A stretch of DNA of 56,505 nt from Curtobacterium sp. MCBD17_035 (GTDB taxonomy: Bacteria; Actinomycetota; Actinomycetes; Actinomycetales; Microbacteriaceae): assembly GCF_003234815.2 (NCBI RefSeq), contig NZ_CP126280.1, positions 1 through 56,505 on the forward strand, read 5' to 3'. Shown here piece by piece: positions 34,738-43,957 of the stretch. The position numbers and the translations under genes are program-made. Numbering within the stretch: position 1 is the stretch's first letter; every line of letters begins with the position of its first letter. Under the pieces are notes generated by a model. It searched no databases and was not told the origin of the DNA. It worked only from the letters and a program-made list of their open reading frames with translations.

Positions 34738-34869
34738 ATGGACCGGGAAGAACTGAAAGCAAAAATTGACGAGCTGATGCGTCAGCTCGACAAGGGGGAA
34801 ATCAGTCGCGACGCGTATGCGGAGTCGATGATGGAGCTGGTGACCTCAGCACAAGGCGATACCCCCTAG
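34738..34869 (+). CDS. 43-aa SHOCT-like small protein
   Basis: AAGGAGG precedes the ATG by 5 bases, one of the strongest ribosome sites in the window. The product MDREELKAKIDELMRQLDKG continues EISRDAYAESMMELVTSAQG and ends DTP. The pattern LKxKIDELxxxLDKGxIsxdxYxexM resembles a SHOCT domain, normally a C-terminal oligomerisation motif. Here it stands alone at the end of the conjugation operon. Its stop TAG shares the CTAG palindrome with the stop of the convergent gene. Confidence 0.7.
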   Translation: MDREELKAKIDELMRQLDKGEISRDAYAESMMELVTSAQGDTP

Positions 34870-35495
34870 TAGCTGTCGCCGGCCAATTCTCGGAGGGTAG
34901 GTCCAGCCCCGTAGAGCCCGTCAACATAGTCCTCGACGACAGACAGCAAGGTAAATTGCTCGTCTAGAAGCTTGGCGAGGTCCGGGAAGTCGGCATAGTC
35001 CTGTACGTCCGGGAGGTCTCCAGCGTACCGAAACGCCGTCCCTGATTCATCAGCTTCATGCAGCATGACGACAAGCTTCTCGACGCTTTCGGGGAATGTT
35101 TCGGGCATATCCAGAGCGGCATAGTGCCGCTTGGCGTCGTTGAGCAGCCGGTACAAGTTGTGCCCTAAATGCTTCTTGAACCGCTCTTCGGAAACAGCTT
35201 TAAGCAGCTCTGATGTACGGCCTTCAACGTAGGTCATCCTCGTGTTTGCAAGACCTCGAATGGTGTTCTTCAGTTGCAGCTCAAACGCTTGGCGATAGAG
35301 CGTAAGGAACGGGAGAAGAATCAGGTCGTCTATAGGTTGCCCGGAGAAGGTTTCAGCGAGTCTCTGAGCTGCAAAATGGAATGACGCCGCGTAGTCCCGA
35401 TCCGTCTGGAACGGGTACCGCACGATGAGCCGGTCGTAGACCCTGTTCGGCACCTCCCTGAAGAGGCGAAGCGGTTTCGGGGTTTCGTTGCTCAT
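34866..35495 (-). CDS. HEPN-like helical protein, cargo
   Basis: 209 aa, mainly helical. LPFLTLYRQAFELQLKNTIR followed some 45 residues later by FKKHLGHNLYRLLNDAKRHY resembles the two conserved helices of HEPN-like families, though the RNase RxxxxH motif is not clearly present. A final acidic helix follows (FTLLSVVEDYVDGLYG). Base composition is clearly more AT-rich than the flanking transfer genes, which suggests recent acquisition. It lies alone between the conjugation operon and the relaxase gene. A defence role is possible but unsupported. Confidence 0.55.
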   Translation of the reverse strand: MSNETPKPLRLFREVPNRVYDRLIVRYPFQTDRDYAASFHFAAQRLAETFSGQPIDDLILLPFLTLYRQAFELQLKNTIRGLANTRMTYVEGRTSELLKAVSEERFKKHLGHNLYRLLNDAKRHYAALDMPETFPESVEKLVVMLHEADESGTAFRYAGDLPDVQDYADFPDLAKLLDEQFTLLSVVEDYVDGLYGAGPTLRELAGDSY

Positions 35496-35582
35496 GACCT
35501 GATCTTCTCACCGGAGCTAGTCCCGGTGCAGTCCCGCCATCCGTACGATCGATCCATATTCCGACAGGTCGTCGCGCTTTGG

Positions 35583-38500
35583 TTAGCGCTCCCGGGCGTC
35601 GTCGCCGCGGGCGCGCTCGCGCCGCTGACGCTCTCGCTCGGCCGCCTCACGGGCCGACGTGCGGTTCGGGTCCTGAACGGTCGGGGTCCGGCCGGCGCGG
35701 CGGAGCTGCGCCGCCGCACGGTCGGCCTCGGCCTGACGACGCGCCTGCAACGCCTCAGCGGCGGTCTGCGGCTTCCGGGCGGCCACGCTCTGCGGCTGCT
35801 GCTGCGCGGCCTCCCGGGCCCGCTGCGCGGCGGCTGCGGGCTGCTCGGCAACACGGGCTCGAGTTGCCTGGTCGGCGGGCGGCTCCTTGATGAGCGTGGC
35901 CGACTTGTGCATCGCCGTCACGCGCTGTTGCAGCTCGGCACCGACGGCGCGCTCCTGGTACTGGTTCGGGATCGCCTCGGGCGTCGCCTCCTCGATCGCG
36001 TACCGGCCGCGGAACGCGTCGACCTCGGCCGCGAGACGGTTCCACTCGCTGCGCCGCTCGGCGTCCGCCGGCACCGCGCCGAGCTGCTTGGACCACTCCG
36101 GCTGCTCGACGGCGATCGTCGCGCCGCGCTCCTCCATGCGGACGGCGATGTACTCGTACCGCTCCGCCAGGTGCTCGCGCCAGGCGGGGTCGGTGTGCTG
36201 CGAGTCGAGCGCCCCGCGGTCGACGAGCCACGCCGGCACCCGGTCGTCGCGATCGGCCGTACCGAACTCGGCCGTATACGCGCGCACGTCTGCCTGCACG
36301 CGGGCGGCGAGCACGGCCGGCTTGTTACGGGCGTTGTCGAGAGTGTCCTTCTCCCACGCCTGGTAGAGGGCGTCGGCTGGGTCGTAGCCGGCGCGCTCGG
36401 CACCGCGGAGCGACGCGCGGAGGGCTCCCCAGCCTTCGTCGTCGCGGAGCTGCTGCGCGGCCTCCGCGCCGACTGCGGTTCGGGTGATCTTCTCAAACCG
36501 CACATCGTCGGCGCGCTCGGACACGTCGCGGTACTGGTCGACGAGTGTCACCAGGTCGTCGACGCGGGCCTGCTCGGCGCGGATCGTCTCGTTGGCGCTC
36601 ATCATGCCCTCCGAGTTGTTGGCGATCTGGCCGAGGACGTCGGACACCGGCTGGGCGTCGTCGACCTCGACGTACAGCCGGTTCGATTCCTTGCCGCGGG
36701 TCATGGCGACGTAGGCGAGGGACCGCGACGTCGACGCGTCCGCGAGGACGTGCGACGTGTCCGCGGTGAGGCCCTGCGCGCGGTGCACCGTCGACGCGTA
36801 GCCCAGCTCGACGTGCTCGCGCACGTATTCCGCCGGCAGGGTGATGCGGCCGCCGTGGCCCTCGTGGGTGACCGAGAGGGAACCATCGCGGTGCACCTTG
36901 TCGACGGTCCACAGGTCGTTGTTCTTCACGCGGTCGCGGCCGCGGTCGGTGCGGAGTCGGGAGTCGTTCTGCCGGGTGACGATCGTGTCGCCGCGGTGGG
37001 CGCGGAGGCCGTCGCGGAGGTCCGCGGCGTCCCGTCCGGAGACGGACCGTGCTGTGACGGTTCCGGCACTGATGCGGAACGCCTGGGCGCGGGCGTTCAG
37101 CTCGGCCACGGTGGCGTTCTGCTGCGCGAGCATCACGGATCGCTTCCCGGCGCTGGTGTCGGCCTGCCACGCGGCGAACACTTCGCCGGTCATCCGGTCG
37201 ACGTCGCCGCCGACGACGCGGCCCTGGTCGACGTACCAGGCGAACGGGTCGCCGGTCGTGGCGGGGTCGCGCAGCCGCTCGGACGCGTCGGCCTCGGCCC
37301 GGTTGACGGTCCCGTCCGCGTTGCGGAACCGGTGAATCGTGTCCAGGGAGACGCCGCCGACCTCGCGCTCCAACAGGCGCAGCGCGCCACCGGACTCCAC
37401 GGCGTCGAGCTGCCGGCTGTCTCCGATGAGCCGGACGTGCGCGCCGTGGGCCTCGGCAATGCCGACGACGCGGGCGAGGTTCCGGGTGCCGGCCATGCCG
37501 GCCTCGTCGACGACCACGACGTCCCCGGCGCGGAGCTTCATCCCGGCCGGGTGCTCGCTCTCCGGGGTGGCGTCGCCGTGCAGCTCGTACGCCTTCAAGA
37601 ACCCGTGGATCGTGTTCGCCTCGACGCCCACGGCGTCCCCCATCACGTCGGCCGCTGCGGCCGAGGGGGCAAGGCCGATCATCCGCGATCCGGCCTGCTC
37701 GGTGGCCCGGGCGGCGAGTGCGAGGGCGGTCGTCTTGCCGGCACCGGCGGGGCCGGTTCCGACGAGGACGAGCCGGTCGGACGTGGTGAACTCGCGGGCG
37801 AGGTTCCGCTGTCCGTCATCGAGCGGGCCGGTGTGCTCGGCCGCGGTGCGGTCGAACTCGGCCACCGAGACAGGTGCGAGCGTGCGCGTGCGCGCCGCGT
37901 CGATCAGGCGATCCTCGGCGGCGAGGATGCCGGCGGACGTGTAGACAGCGCGGCCCTTGTGCACGTAGATGCTCTCCCCGTCCTGGCGAGTGAGCGGCTG
38001 GAACGCCCCGTGCGGGGCCGGCGGCGTCACAGACACCGAGTCGGTGTCGAGGGCGTGCCGGGTGATCGTCTCGACGGCACCCTCGGGCACCTCGACGCCT
38101 GCGATCCGGGCGGCCTGCACGTACCGGCGCGCTTCGGCTTCGATCATGTGCGGGCCCCACGTGGCGTGATGCTCGGACACGGTGTCGACGACCTGCCGCG
38201 AGGCCGACTCGACGTCGAGCGGCTGCGGGTCGTCGGTGCCGGCGTCACGCTCCGCGGCGGCGCGAACGGCGGTGAACATGTCAGCGACGCCCCGTGCTCC
38301 GATGACCTCGGCGGCTCGCGCCTGCCACGTCTCGCGGAGGGAGGCGAGGGACCGGGCGTGCTCCTTGGCGGGTCGGGTTTCAAGGGTCGCCTGCTGGGCG
38401 AGCTTGATCCGGGCGGCCTGGTCCGGCTGGCGGCCGTGGTCGCGTCGGTAGTCCTTTTCGAGGGCCCGGAGCGTCTCACGAATGTCAGCGGAGCGGGTCG

Positions 38501-39521
38501 AGAAGCCCTTGGTGAGCCGGTCGTCGACGCCGGCAATCTCGACCACGGGGCGCTTGCCGGCGGTAACCTCGCGCAGCTCGGTCACGACGCCCAACGCGTC
38601 CGAGACGCGCTCCATGACGCGGGCGTTGTAGAACTCGGACGCGGCGACTCCCTGACGGTGCAGGAGCTTGGAGTCGATGGTGCGCCACTTCCCATCGGAC
38701 CCCTTCACCTTGTTGGCGACAACCAGATGATCGTGGAGCTGCGGGTCGCCATTGCGGGAGTCGTAGTGCCGGAACTTCGTCGCGACGATCCCGCCCTCCA
38801 CGTCGATCTGAGCCACACCGTTCTTGCCTGACCGGGTGGCGATCGCCTCCCGTTCGAGGTACGCAACCGTGTCCTCGATCGCGGCGTCCTGCGCCTGCTC
38901 GATCGCCTTCCGCGTCTCGTTGTCGCCCAGCGCCCAGAGCGTCGAAACGCTCTTGGCGGGCGAAAACACGAGGTCGAAACCGGCCACGGCCTGACGGGTG
39001 GGACGGGTCGCTGCAGTGATGTAGCGGCCCAACTCCTCCTTGTCCGCGGGCTGCCGGCCCTTGGCCTGACGGAACGCCTGCGCACCCTCGCGGACACGGA
39101 TCGCGCGTCGTTCGTTGACGTCGGGCTCGCGGTGCTCGGTGCGCTGGAAGCGGGCGTAGCCCTCCTCGATCGCGGCCGAAAGATCGGTGCCCCCGGTGCC
39201 GTAGGCGTAGTACGAGCTGCCGAGCTTGGCGGCCTCGGTGGCCTCCTCGACGCTCTTGCCGGCGGCCTGCGCGTCGGTGATGATCTGCTCCGCGTTCGGA
39301 TGCAGACCCTCACCAAACAGGGCCTTCATCTGCTCCTCCGTGACAGTCCCGGAGATACCGAGCGCAGCCAAACCGGACCCGAACCAGACGCCGGGAGGGT
39401 TCCCGTCCGCGGTGTAGTAGTCGCCCAGCTCGCGACCCTGCTCGCGCTTGGCGTCACCGGTCGCCGTCTCGCTCGTGTAGTAGGTGTAGCCGTCCCCTGC
39501 GCTGAGCTTGTGCAGGGTCAT
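35583..39521 (-). CDS. MobF-family relaxase-helicase (TrwC/TraA-like)
   Basis: 1312 aa from the ATG at 39519-39521 (MTLHKLSAGDGYTYYTSETA). The N-terminal relaxase domain has Tyr residues at 12-15 and 35-36 and the His triad FRHYDSRNGDPQLHDHLVVA (H252, H263, H265). The SF1 helicase domain has Walker A LVGTGPAGAGKTTALALAAR (near residue 590), Walker B DVVVVDEAGMAGTRNLARVV and later motifs (GYASTVHRAQGLTADTSHVL, YVAMTRGKESNRLYVEVDD). The C-terminal about 300 residues are charged and coiled-coil-like, ending in an Arg/Glu-rich tail. It nicks oriT, stays bound to the strand and unwinds the plasmid. Upstream in-frame codons are not part of the family. Confidence 0.95.
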   Translation of the reverse strand: MTLHKLSAGDGYTYYTSETATGDAKREQGRELGDYYTADGNPPGVWFGSGLAALGISGTVTEEQMKALFGEGLHPNAEQIITDAQAAGKSVEEATEAAKLGSSYYAYGTGGTDLSAAIEEGYARFQRTEHREPDVNERRAIRVREGAQAFRQAKGRQPADKEELGRYITAATRPTRQAVAGFDLVFSPAKSVSTLWALGDNETRKAIEQAQDAAIEDTVAYLEREAIATRSGKNGVAQIDVEGGIVATKFRHYDSRNGDPQLHDHLVVANKVKGSDGKWRTIDSKLLHRQGVAASEFYNARVMERVSDALGVVTELREVTAGKRPVVEIAGVDDRLTKGFSTRSADIRETLRALEKDYRRDHGRQPDQAARIKLAQQATLETRPAKEHARSLASLRETWQARAAEVIGARGVADMFTAVRAAAERDAGTDDPQPLDVESASRQVVDTVSEHHATWGPHMIEAEARRYVQAARIAGVEVPEGAVETITRHALDTDSVSVTPPAPHGAFQPLTRQDGESIYVHKGRAVYTSAGILAAEDRLIDAARTRTLAPVSVAEFDRTAAEHTGPLDDGQRNLAREFTTSDRLVLVGTGPAGAGKTTALALAARATEQAGSRMIGLAPSAAAADVMGDAVGVEANTIHGFLKAYELHGDATPESEHPAGMKLRAGDVVVVDEAGMAGTRNLARVVGIAEAHGAHVRLIGDSRQLDAVESGGALRLLEREVGGVSLDTIHRFRNADGTVNRAEADASERLRDPATTGDPFAWYVDQGRVVGGDVDRMTGEVFAAWQADTSAGKRSVMLAQQNATVAELNARAQAFRISAGTVTARSVSGRDAADLRDGLRAHRGDTIVTRQNDSRLRTDRGRDRVKNNDLWTVDKVHRDGSLSVTHEGHGGRITLPAEYVREHVELGYASTVHRAQGLTADTSHVLADASTSRSLAYVAMTRGKESNRLYVEVDDAQPVSDVLGQIANNSEGMMSANETIRAEQARVDDLVTLVDQYRDVSERADDVRFEKITRTAVGAEAAQQLRDDEGWGALRASLRGAERAGYDPADALYQAWEKDTLDNARNKPAVLAARVQADVRAYTAEFGTADRDDRVPAWLVDRGALDSQHTDPAWREHLAERYEYIAVRMEERGATIAVEQPEWSKQLGAVPADAERRSEWNRLAAEVDAFRGRYAIEEATPEAIPNQYQERAVGAELQQRVTAMHKSATLIKEPPADQATRARVAEQPAAAAQRAREAAQQQPQSVAARKPQTAAEALQARRQAEADRAAAQLRRAGRTPTVQDPNRTSAREAAERERQRRERARGDDARER

Positions 39522-39524
39522 CAC

Positions 39525-39814
39525 GAGCGCGACTCTACCTCGCTGATGAAGATGCCAGAGGTGTGACGATCTGAGAAGCGAGGAACGAGTGCACCGGGCG
39601 GCCAGGCTCAGATGAGCCTGCGGCTGTGCTGGGAGACCGGGAAGTGAACGGGAGCGGTGAATGAGGAACGAGAGAAGCCGGGGGAGTGAGCGTCGGTCGA
39701 GTAGCGACAGCCGAACCGGCAACACAACCGCACGACCCTCTCCGGGGCGTTCCCTTCCGGCCGCGGTCGGGTCGAATCGGCATACTGAGTGACAACCAAC
39801 GGAGGGGATCGCTG
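39525..39814. other. Probable origin of transfer (oriT) region
   Basis: 290 bp between the divergent relaxase gene and its helper. A perfect inverted repeat AGGCTCA-GA-TGAGCCT lies at 39604-39619. The direct repeat GAGGAACGAG occurs at 39580-39589 and 39663-39672, on either side of it. GA-rich on one strand. MobF-type oriTs usually sit next to the relaxase gene and contain such repeats; the nic site itself cannot be read from sequence alone. Confidence 0.55.
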
Positions 39815-40249
39815 ATGGCTGAGGTTCGGAAGTCCGCAAAGCAAACCGAGGCGCGCCGACGCGCACGGGCGAACGCAGCGGCGTTCCGCGCACGGCAGGA
39901 TCAGCTGGAGCAGCTCGCCGCCGACTATTTCGTCGCCGCTGATTCCCTCGAGGACATCGACGACGCGGTCGAGAAAGAAATCGCCGCTGTCCGCGCTCTC
40001 GCGGAACAGCAGCGCACCGTCGTGCGCCGCACTGCAGAGACGGTGATGCAGAAGATGCTCGCCCTGGGCATCACCCGCGCTGAGGTCGCTGAACGGCTCG
40101 GCATCACCATCCGCGACGTCAAGAAGCCCTCCACCCGCACGGGAGGAGGCAGAGTGTCGTTAGCTGCGGCGGTCCCTATTGACGAGGAAGCTGGGGGAGA
40201 GGCCAGCTTCCTCGGGCAGCACGAGAGCGAGCCTGCGTTTACGTCATAG
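39815..40249 (+). CDS. Mobilisation helper protein with HTH-like end
   Basis: 144 aa. GGAGGGG precedes the ATG at 39815. A basic N-terminus (MAEVRKSAKQTEARRRARAN) leads into a long charged helix (QDQLEQLAADYFVAADSLED, EKEIAAVRALAEQQRTVVRR). A helix-turn-helix-like segment follows (KMLALGITRAEVAERLGITI, RDVKKPSTRTGGG). It is divergent from the relaxase across the probable oriT. Accessory DNA-binding at oriT is the likely role, as for small mobilisation proteins of other systems. Confidence 0.65.
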   Translation: MAEVRKSAKQTEARRRARANAAAFRARQDQLEQLAADYFVAADSLEDIDDAVEKEIAAVRALAEQQRTVVRRTAETVMQKMLALGITRAEVAERLGITIRDVKKPSTRTGGGRVSLAAAVPIDEEAGGEASFLGQHESEPAFTS

Positions 40250-40709
40250 GGGTTAGGTCCTCGCCCGGTTACCAGAGCGGCGGCTGATCGGCGCTGATGC
40301 CCTTCGGTTCCCGCTGGATCGGGTCGGCGTTCCAGCAGAGAGTTGACGAGCGGATCTTCCTTCGCTCGACAGCATCAGCCCCGCGTCTTGGCTCGCCCCA
40401 GCTGGCTCGAGCTAAATCTACGAATTGGCTCAGCAAGCCGACTGCTTGCTGAAGATCATCTGCAAGCAGCAAAGCTTTTCTCACACTTTGGGTGGATGCT
40501 GGCCCTCAGGCGGGGTACAGTCCGGGCAATGACCCCCAGACGAGGGTATTCGCGCAGAATAGGTCCTCGGCTCTACATTTCGCGAAGGGGAACGCGACTT
40601 CTTGTCATGTGGTCTGCGGCACCCTCGGACTGTCGCGGTCAGGACCGCGAGTCACTGCTTTGTATCCCAGGGTGATGGTCTGACGCTTCTTCGACCATCG
40701 GGGGTCGGC
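40250..40709. other. AT-richer stretch upstream of the RHS gene
   Basis: About 460 bp with composition unlike the plasmid backbone. It contains one possible small gene on the minus strand (40269-40484). No clear promoter was identified for the RHS gene; other reading frames here have no ribosome site or coherent composition. Confidence 0.4.
40269..40484 (-). CDS. Possible small hypothetical protein
   Basis: 71 codons from a GTG: MRKALLLADDLQQAVGLLSQ, FVDLARASWGEPRRGADAVE and RRKIRSSTLCWNADPIQREP follow. The first part could be an amphipathic helix. No ribosome site of note and no recognised family. It may equally be non-coding DNA that happens to be open. Confidence 0.35.
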   Translation of the reverse strand: MRKALLLADDLQQAVGLLSQFVDLARASWGEPRRGADAVERRKIRSSTLCWNADPIQREPKGISADQPPLW

Positions 40710-43700
40710 GTGTTTCGTTCCACAACAGGAAGTTCTTTCTGGCGATCGCGGGCTGGTATCGCCGCTGGCGTGGCGGGGGTGACCACCGTCGCGCTCATCG
40801 GGTTCGCTCCGCAAGCCGCGAACGCGGCCCCACCGACCGGGCCGTCAACAACCGGGCTCACCGGCGTTCGCCCGAGTGCGACTGCGCTGCCGTTCACGAT
40901 CTCGGATCGGGTGTCTGCGTCGGTCGACGTCGCAACCGGGAACCTGCTGGTCGCCACCAGCGGGTTGACCCTGCCGGGCGTCACGGGGCAGGTGCAGATC
41001 GGCGCGACGTACAACTCGCAGGGTTGGGAGACCGGATCCACCTCGAGCGCTGCGGCGAACGGATGGGCATACGGTCTCGACGCTGCCGGGAGCTTGTCGA
41101 GCGTCTCGAGCGGTGTGGTGTTTACCGGCGCGGACGGGTCCACGTGGTTGTTCACCCCGACGTCTGGATCGACTACCGCGTACACCTCCCCGGCAGGGCT
41201 GAAGGAGGTGCTGGTGAAGACGACCTCCGGATGGACGCTGACGGACCTGACGTCCCGGCAGGTGACGACGTTCGACACGAACGGGAACCCGACCGCGGTC
41301 GCTGATCGCAACGGGAACTCCACCGCCATCAACTACACGTCCGGTCAGCCCACATCGGTGGTGTCCACGGCGGGTCCGACGGCGGCGCGGACCGCGACGC
41401 TGGCGTACAACTCCTCGACGGGCACGCTGTCCGCGACGCAGACCAACGGGTCGGCGTCCCGGACGGTGCAGTACGTGAAGAACTCCTCCTCGAACATCAC
41501 CTCGTTCGTCGACGCGGATGGGAAGACGACGACGTTCGCGTATACATCGGGGAAGCTGACTCAGATCGTCGCGCCGACCGGCGGTGAGACCGACATCACT
41601 TACGACAGCTCGGGGAAGGTTTCCGAGGTCGATCAGCACAACACCACCGCCGGGAGCCCCGGGACCTCAACCACGCGGTTGACGTATCCGTCGTCGTCGC
41701 AGACTCTCGTTGCCGGTCCGGACACCGCGACCGCGACCGCGGTCGCGACGGGTGCGCATACGACGTACACGATCAACTCGACACAGAAACTCGTGTCCAC
41801 CGTGGTGGATGCGGCGGGGCGGTCACGTTCCGCGACGTACACGGCCAACAGTGATGTTGCTACCTCCACCACCGGTACCGGCAGCACCGCGGGCACGACG
41901 ACGAACACCTACGGCGCGAACTCCGGCCAGTCCATCACCAAGCAGCAGGCCCCTGGCGGTGCGTCAGATTCGGCCACCTACGGAACCTCCACGTCCACCG
42001 CATACCTTCCGGCGACCACGACGGACTCCGCGGGGAACACCTCGACGCTGACGTACAACGGCGCCGGGAACCAGCTCACCAGCACCAGCGGGTCGGGTGC
42101 GGACGCGGCGACGGCGACGCTGACCTACAACAGCAACGGCACGGTCGCGACCGCGCTGGCGCCGGGGAACGGGTCGAACAAGACCGTCTACAACTACAAC
42201 AGCACCGCGCAGCTGTCCTCGATCACCCCGGTGACCGGGACCAGCCTGGGGACGAAGAGCTACACCTACGACGCGTTCGGACATCTCGCGACCGCGACCG
42301 ATGGTGCGGGCCGGACGCAGACGTACACGTACGACAACGACGACCGGCTGCTCACCACCGCGTACTCGGACAGCACCCCCACGGTGACGAACACCTACGA
42401 CGGCAACGGGAACCTGCTCAGCACGGTGTCGCAGGCGGGCACCGAGACCAACACGTACGACCAGCTCGGCCACGAGCTCAGCACCCGTAACACCGCCGGC
42501 GGCGGCACCGAGTCCTACACATACGACAAGGCCGGCAACGAGGTCACCTCGACGGACTCGTTCGGCACGTACACGAACACGTTCGACGCCTCCGGGGTCC
42601 TCACCGCCACCACCTACCCGGCAGGTTCGGGCACGCAGGCGATCCACTACGCCACCGACGGCAACGGGCGCCGCACCGACACCTGGCTGAATGCGAACGC
42701 GGACAACAGCACCTGGGGTGTGCACGATCAGACCAGCTACGACACCTCCGGCCGGATCAGCGGAATCAAGACCTACACCGGCACCGGCAACAGCGACAAC
42801 AACCTCGTCGGTGACGGGCAGTACTGCTACAACAGCGCCTCCACAACCAGCTGCTCCACCGCAACCGCAACCGACCGGTCCCAGCTGCAGTGGGTCAAGG
42901 ACCTGATCAGCGGTCAGTTGACCACCTACACCTACGACACTGCGGGACGGCTGACCCGTGCGGCGCAATCCGGTGGCGACGACGGCAACGTTACGCAGGC
43001 ATACACCTACGACGCTCGCGGGAACCGGCTCACCGCCATCGAGACCGGTGACAGCACCTTCACACAGACCCAGACGTTCAACGCGGCGAACGAGACCACC
43101 AATAGCGGCTGGACCTACGACGGCGCGGGAAACCGCACCGCCACCGACGCGGCCTCGTTCACCTACAACGCCGCCGAGCAAATGACCGGCAGCAACCTCC
43201 GCGGCACCACCAGCACCTACACCTACGCTGGCGGCGCCCAGAACGAGCTGCTGTCCGAAACGACCGCGGGCGGCGACACCACCACCAGCGTCTACGGCAA
43301 GAACGACCCGCAGGGGCAGCCGGAGATCACGCAGTACGCCACCGGCTCCAACTCGGGTCATGTGTTCTCAGACCCGGTCACGGGGCAGCCGCTGTTGTTG
43401 ACCAGCTCCCGTGGCACCAACAGCCTCTACCTCTACGACGGGCTCGGAAATCCCGCCGCGGTCATCGCATCCGACCCGAACGCCACCACCCCCGCGACGT
43501 ACTCGTACGACCCGTTTGGCCTCTACGTCCTTACCAGCAGTGAAGACGGCGCTCCGGAGGTCGCGGAGAACCCGTACACGTTCAAGGGCGGCGTCACCGA
43601 CCGGGCAACCGGCCTGGTCAAGTTCGGCGCCCGGTTCTACGACGACTACTACGGCACCTGGACCCAGGAAGACACCCTCGACTCCCCCCTCGACCCCGGC

Positions 43701-43922
43701 AATGCCAACCGGTACGCGTACGCTGGGGATGACCCGATTAATGGTTACGACTCAACGGGGCTCAAGTGGAGTAAGAAGCTCTGCCATAATGAGGAAATCA
43801 CCGCAGCAGCCGAAGGCCTTGCTGCAGCTGTCAGCAGCGCCACGGGGGTTCTTGTACCATTCGGAGCTGGTCTTGGTGTCGGCGCGGGCGGTTTGGCTCT
43901 GCTTATCGCAATCGAATGCTGA
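40710..43922 (+). CDS. Secreted RHS/YD-repeat polymorphic toxin-like protein
   Basis: 1070 aa from a GTG at 40710, chosen because it gives a regular signal peptide (RSRAGIAAGVAGVTTVALIG then FAPQAANAAP). About 950 residues of Tyr-Asp repeats (SYTYDAFGHLATATDGAGRT, YTYDNDDRLLTTAYSD, TYTYDTAGRLTRAAQSG) would form a beta-shell. The RHS core end is GLVKFGARFYDDYYGTWTQE then YAYAGDDPINGYDSTGL. What follows is a tip of only about 52 residues: KWSKKLCHNEEITAAAEGLA, then a long Gly/Ala-rich hydrophobic helix, ending IAIEC. Such tips are normally the toxin and are exchanged between strains; this one has no enzyme motif and looks membrane-active, with a Cys near each end. It is followed by a small membrane-protein gene. 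Confidence 0.85.
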   Translation: MFRSTTGSSFWRSRAGIAAGVAGVTTVALIGFAPQAANAAPPTGPSTTGLTGVRPSATALPFTISDRVSASVDVATGNLLVATSGLTLPGVTGQVQIGATYNSQGWETGSTSSAAANGWAYGLDAAGSLSSVSSGVVFTGADGSTWLFTPTSGSTTAYTSPAGLKEVLVKTTSGWTLTDLTSRQVTTFDTNGNPTAVADRNGNSTAINYTSGQPTSVVSTAGPTAARTATLAYNSSTGTLSATQTNGSASRTVQYVKNSSSNITSFVDADGKTTTFAYTSGKLTQIVAPTGGETDITYDSSGKVSEVDQHNTTAGSPGTSTTRLTYPSSSQTLVAGPDTATATAVATGAHTTYTINSTQKLVSTVVDAAGRSRSATYTANSDVATSTTGTGSTAGTTTNTYGANSGQSITKQQAPGGASDSATYGTSTSTAYLPATTTDSAGNTSTLTYNGAGNQLTSTSGSGADAATATLTYNSNGTVATALAPGNGSNKTVYNYNSTAQLSSITPVTGTSLGTKSYTYDAFGHLATATDGAGRTQTYTYDNDDRLLTTAYSDSTPTVTNTYDGNGNLLSTVSQAGTETNTYDQLGHELSTRNTAGGGTESYTYDKAGNEVTSTDSFGTYTNTFDASGVLTATTYPAGSGTQAIHYATDGNGRRTDTWLNANADNSTWGVHDQTSYDTSGRISGIKTYTGTGNSDNNLVGDGQYCYNSASTTSCSTATATDRSQLQWVKDLISGQLTTYTYDTAGRLTRAAQSGGDDGNVTQAYTYDARGNRLTAIETGDSTFTQTQTFNAANETTNSGWTYDGAGNRTATDAASFTYNAAEQMTGSNLRGTTSTYTYAGGAQNELLSETTAGGDTTTSVYGKNDPQGQPEITQYATGSNSGHVFSDPVTGQPLLLTSSRGTNSLYLYDGLGNPAAVIASDPNATTPATYSYDPFGLYVLTSSEDGAPEVAENPYTFKGGVTDRATGLVKFGARFYDDYYGTWTQEDTLDSPLDPGNANRYAYAGDDPINGYDSTGLKWSKKLCHNEEITAAAEGLAAAVSSATGVLVPFGAGLGVGAGGLALLIAIEC

Positions 43923-43957
43923 GGCTCCAATCGAGCGCTTACTGAGAGGACTTCCTA

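Noticed and set aside
35526..38831. 1101-codon open frame on the plus strand
   Set aside because: Antisense shadow of the MobF relaxase; composition dominated by Gly, Arg, Val and Leu without motifs.
41964..43361. 465-codon open frame opposite the RHS gene
   Set aside because: Translation is Val/Gly/Arg repeats produced by the YD-repeat DNA read backwards.
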